Origin: CAWCDJ01 sp963778675
GTDB lineage: Bacteria > Acidobacteriota > Terriglobia > Bryobacterales > Bryobacteraceae
Length of the DNA: 64,000 bases
NCBI GenBank assembly: GCA_963778675.1
Contig: CAVZVI010000010.1
Location: 744,001 to 808,000, forward strand
Direction: 5' to 3'
The notes below the pieces were generated by a model, which was given only the letters and a program-made list of their open reading frames with translations, made no database searches and was not told the DNA's origin. Below are positions 63,082 to 64,000 of this stretch, piece after piece. The translations under genes and the position numbers were made by a program. The number at the start of each line of letters is the position of its first letter. Within the stretch, counting starts at the first letter, position 1.

Positions 63082-64000
63082 CGCTTGTAGCGGCTCCGGG
63101 GCGGCCATAAGTTTCCTGTGATGTGAGCCGCCAGCGCGCGCGCCCAGATTCCGCGGTAGCGCGCACGGCTCACCAGTGAAAATGGAACTGCCTTCTCGTC
63201 TCCCAACACCCCGAGTGCCTCCAAAGCGGCGCTACGGCTCGGAAAGAGCCCGAAAACCGCCGAACCGCTTCCGGTCATCAGGGCCGGCACAGCCCCCGCC
63301 TGCGACAGGCGCCGTTTCAGGGCGGCCAGACGTCCATGCTGTTCGAAAACTACCTCTTCAAAATCGTTAATGGCGGGCTTCAGACACCCGGGGTCCCACG
63401 TGTGCGACTGGAAACTAAATATTTTATTTTGTTGTAATTCGGTTGTCAAACGAGGACTGAGATCGCGGTAGGCCTGGGCCGTGTCGACGTGGATTCCGGG
63501 CGCCACCAGGATTCCGTGCCGCGCCGCCGCGTCGGGAAGGGGAAACAACTCGGTGCCGCGCCCGATGCCCGCCGCCGCTCCGCCCAGAAGGAAGAACGGG
63601 ACGTCGCTGCCCAGTTGCTGCCCCAGTTCGCAGAGCCTGGGCACCTCCAGCGGACGCCCGGCCAGCGCCGGCAGCGCCAGCAGCACAGCCGCCGCGTCCG
63701 ACGATCCGCCTCCCAGTCCCGCGCCCATCGGGATGTGCTTCTTCAGCCGTATCTCGACGCGGCCGCCGGCCCGCATGGCATCCATCGTCAGCCACGCCGC
63801 GCGCTCCACCAGGTTGTCCGGAATGCCGAGAGCGTCGTCGAGTTCGACGGCAGTCTTCGCGCCCGGCGTGTAGGCGATATCGATGGCATCGGCAAGCGAG
63901 ATCGTCTGGAAGACGGTGCGCAGCTCATGATATCCGTCGGGCCGCTTTCCCAAGACCCGGAGGCCGAGATTAATCTTGGCCAGCGCACGAACACGGGCCC
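63078..64000 (-). CDS. ispE: 4-diphosphocytidyl-2-C-methyl-D-erythritol kinase, 5' partial
   Basis: Kinase of the MEP isoprenoid pathway. The right window edge removes only the first residue or few; the frame is open to the edge and reads ARVRALAKINLGLRVLGKRP DGYHE. The ATP-binding GHMP motif is HIPMGAGLGGGSSDAAAVLL. The C-terminal GHMP part has VPALMTGSGSAVFGLFPSRS. The stop overlaps the prs start. Confidence 0.95.
   Translation of the reverse strand, partial: ARVRALAKINLGLRVLGKRPDGYHELRTVFQTISLADAIDIAYTPGAKTAVELDDALGIPDNLVERAAWLTMDAMRAGGRVEIRLKKHIPMGAGLGGGSSDAAAVLLALPALAGRPLEVPRLCELGQQLGSDVPFFLLGGAAAGIGRGTELFPLPDAAARHGILVAPGIHVDTAQAYRDLSPRLTTELQQNKIFSFQSHTWDPGCLKPAINDFEEVVFEQHGRLAALKRRLSQAGAVPALMTGSGSAVFGLFPSRSAALEALGVLGDEKAVPFSLVSRARYRGIWARALAAHITGNLWPPRSRYKR

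Overview
The window is a GC-rich chromosomal stretch, almost certainly from an Acidobacteriota member of the Solibacter/Bryobacter type. The support is inferential: an orphan ADOP-type FtsX/MacB permease next to a PadR regulator, many secreted proteins with Ala/Pro-rich leaders, a BBP2-type porin, fused KorA with KorB, HspR-type heat-shock control, and a split B12-dependent mutase. No rRNA, tRNA, CRISPR array, phage or IS element was recognised.

Layout. 1-1.6 kb: methylmalonyl-CoA mutase large subunit (cut by the left edge) and its B12-binding subunit. 1.9-5.6 kb: bamA and an OmpH/Skp-like chaperone. 5.6-12.3 kb, minus strand: one tightly packed transcription unit of ECF sigma factor, large FecR-type anti-sigma protein and two ABC ATPase/permease pairs. 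12.3-15.4 kb: korA-korB with a terminator. 15.5-16.2 kb: vapBC-like pair with a palindromic operator. 16.2-18.1 kb: speA. 18.4-24.4 kb: porin, then glnK, two tiny membrane proteins, amt, a TPR protein, another tiny membrane protein, a CPA2 antiporter and an RHH protein. 24.5-27.2 kb: E1 alpha/beta of a 2-oxoacid dehydrogenase and a ceramidase-like secreted protein. 27.5-30 kb: hicBA remnant, RluA-family pseudouridine synthase, DinB-like gene. 30-33 kb: padR-ADOP permease. 33.3-36 kb: GH51 arabinofuranosidase and an Asp-box protein. 36.1-41.6 kb: EgtD-like methyltransferase, fabI, secreted Gfo/Idh protein, recG, rsmD. 41.7-46.1 kb: brnTA, then dnaK-dnaJ-hspR. 46.1-50.2 kb: CAAX-protease-like protein, ABC-F protein, and four small proteins (two Cys-rich, one DUF3467). 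50.2-53.6 kb: zinc alcohol dehydrogenase, SRPBCC protein, DJ-1/PfpI protein, glycine-zipper protein. 53.6-57 kb: a MocR/PdxR-like regulator, pdxS, pdxT and a low-molecular-weight phosphatase/arsenate-reductase-like protein, all in one direction. 57-59.5 kb: TPR-PPC envelope protein and a secreted Rid-family protein. 59.5-64 kb: rplI, rpsR, rpsF, pth, rplY, prs and ispE (cut by the right edge).

How it works together. Several modules are self-contained circuits: HspR is encoded behind dnaK-dnaJ and a HAIR-like site lies in the dnaK promoter; PadR sits behind a perfect palindrome at its own start; the vapBC-like pair carries a 17-bp palindrome; the ECF/FecR/ABC unit looks like signal-responsive export; glnK-amt is a nitrogen-sensing pair with unexplained small membrane proteins embedded.

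Caution: conserved protein sequence jumps frame at about a dozen places (mutase, ABC permease, ABC ATPase, korB, hicA, dnaJ), and a DinB-like gene has an in-frame amber codon. Because core genes are affected, many of these are probably sequence or assembly errors, not biology. Each is recorded separately.
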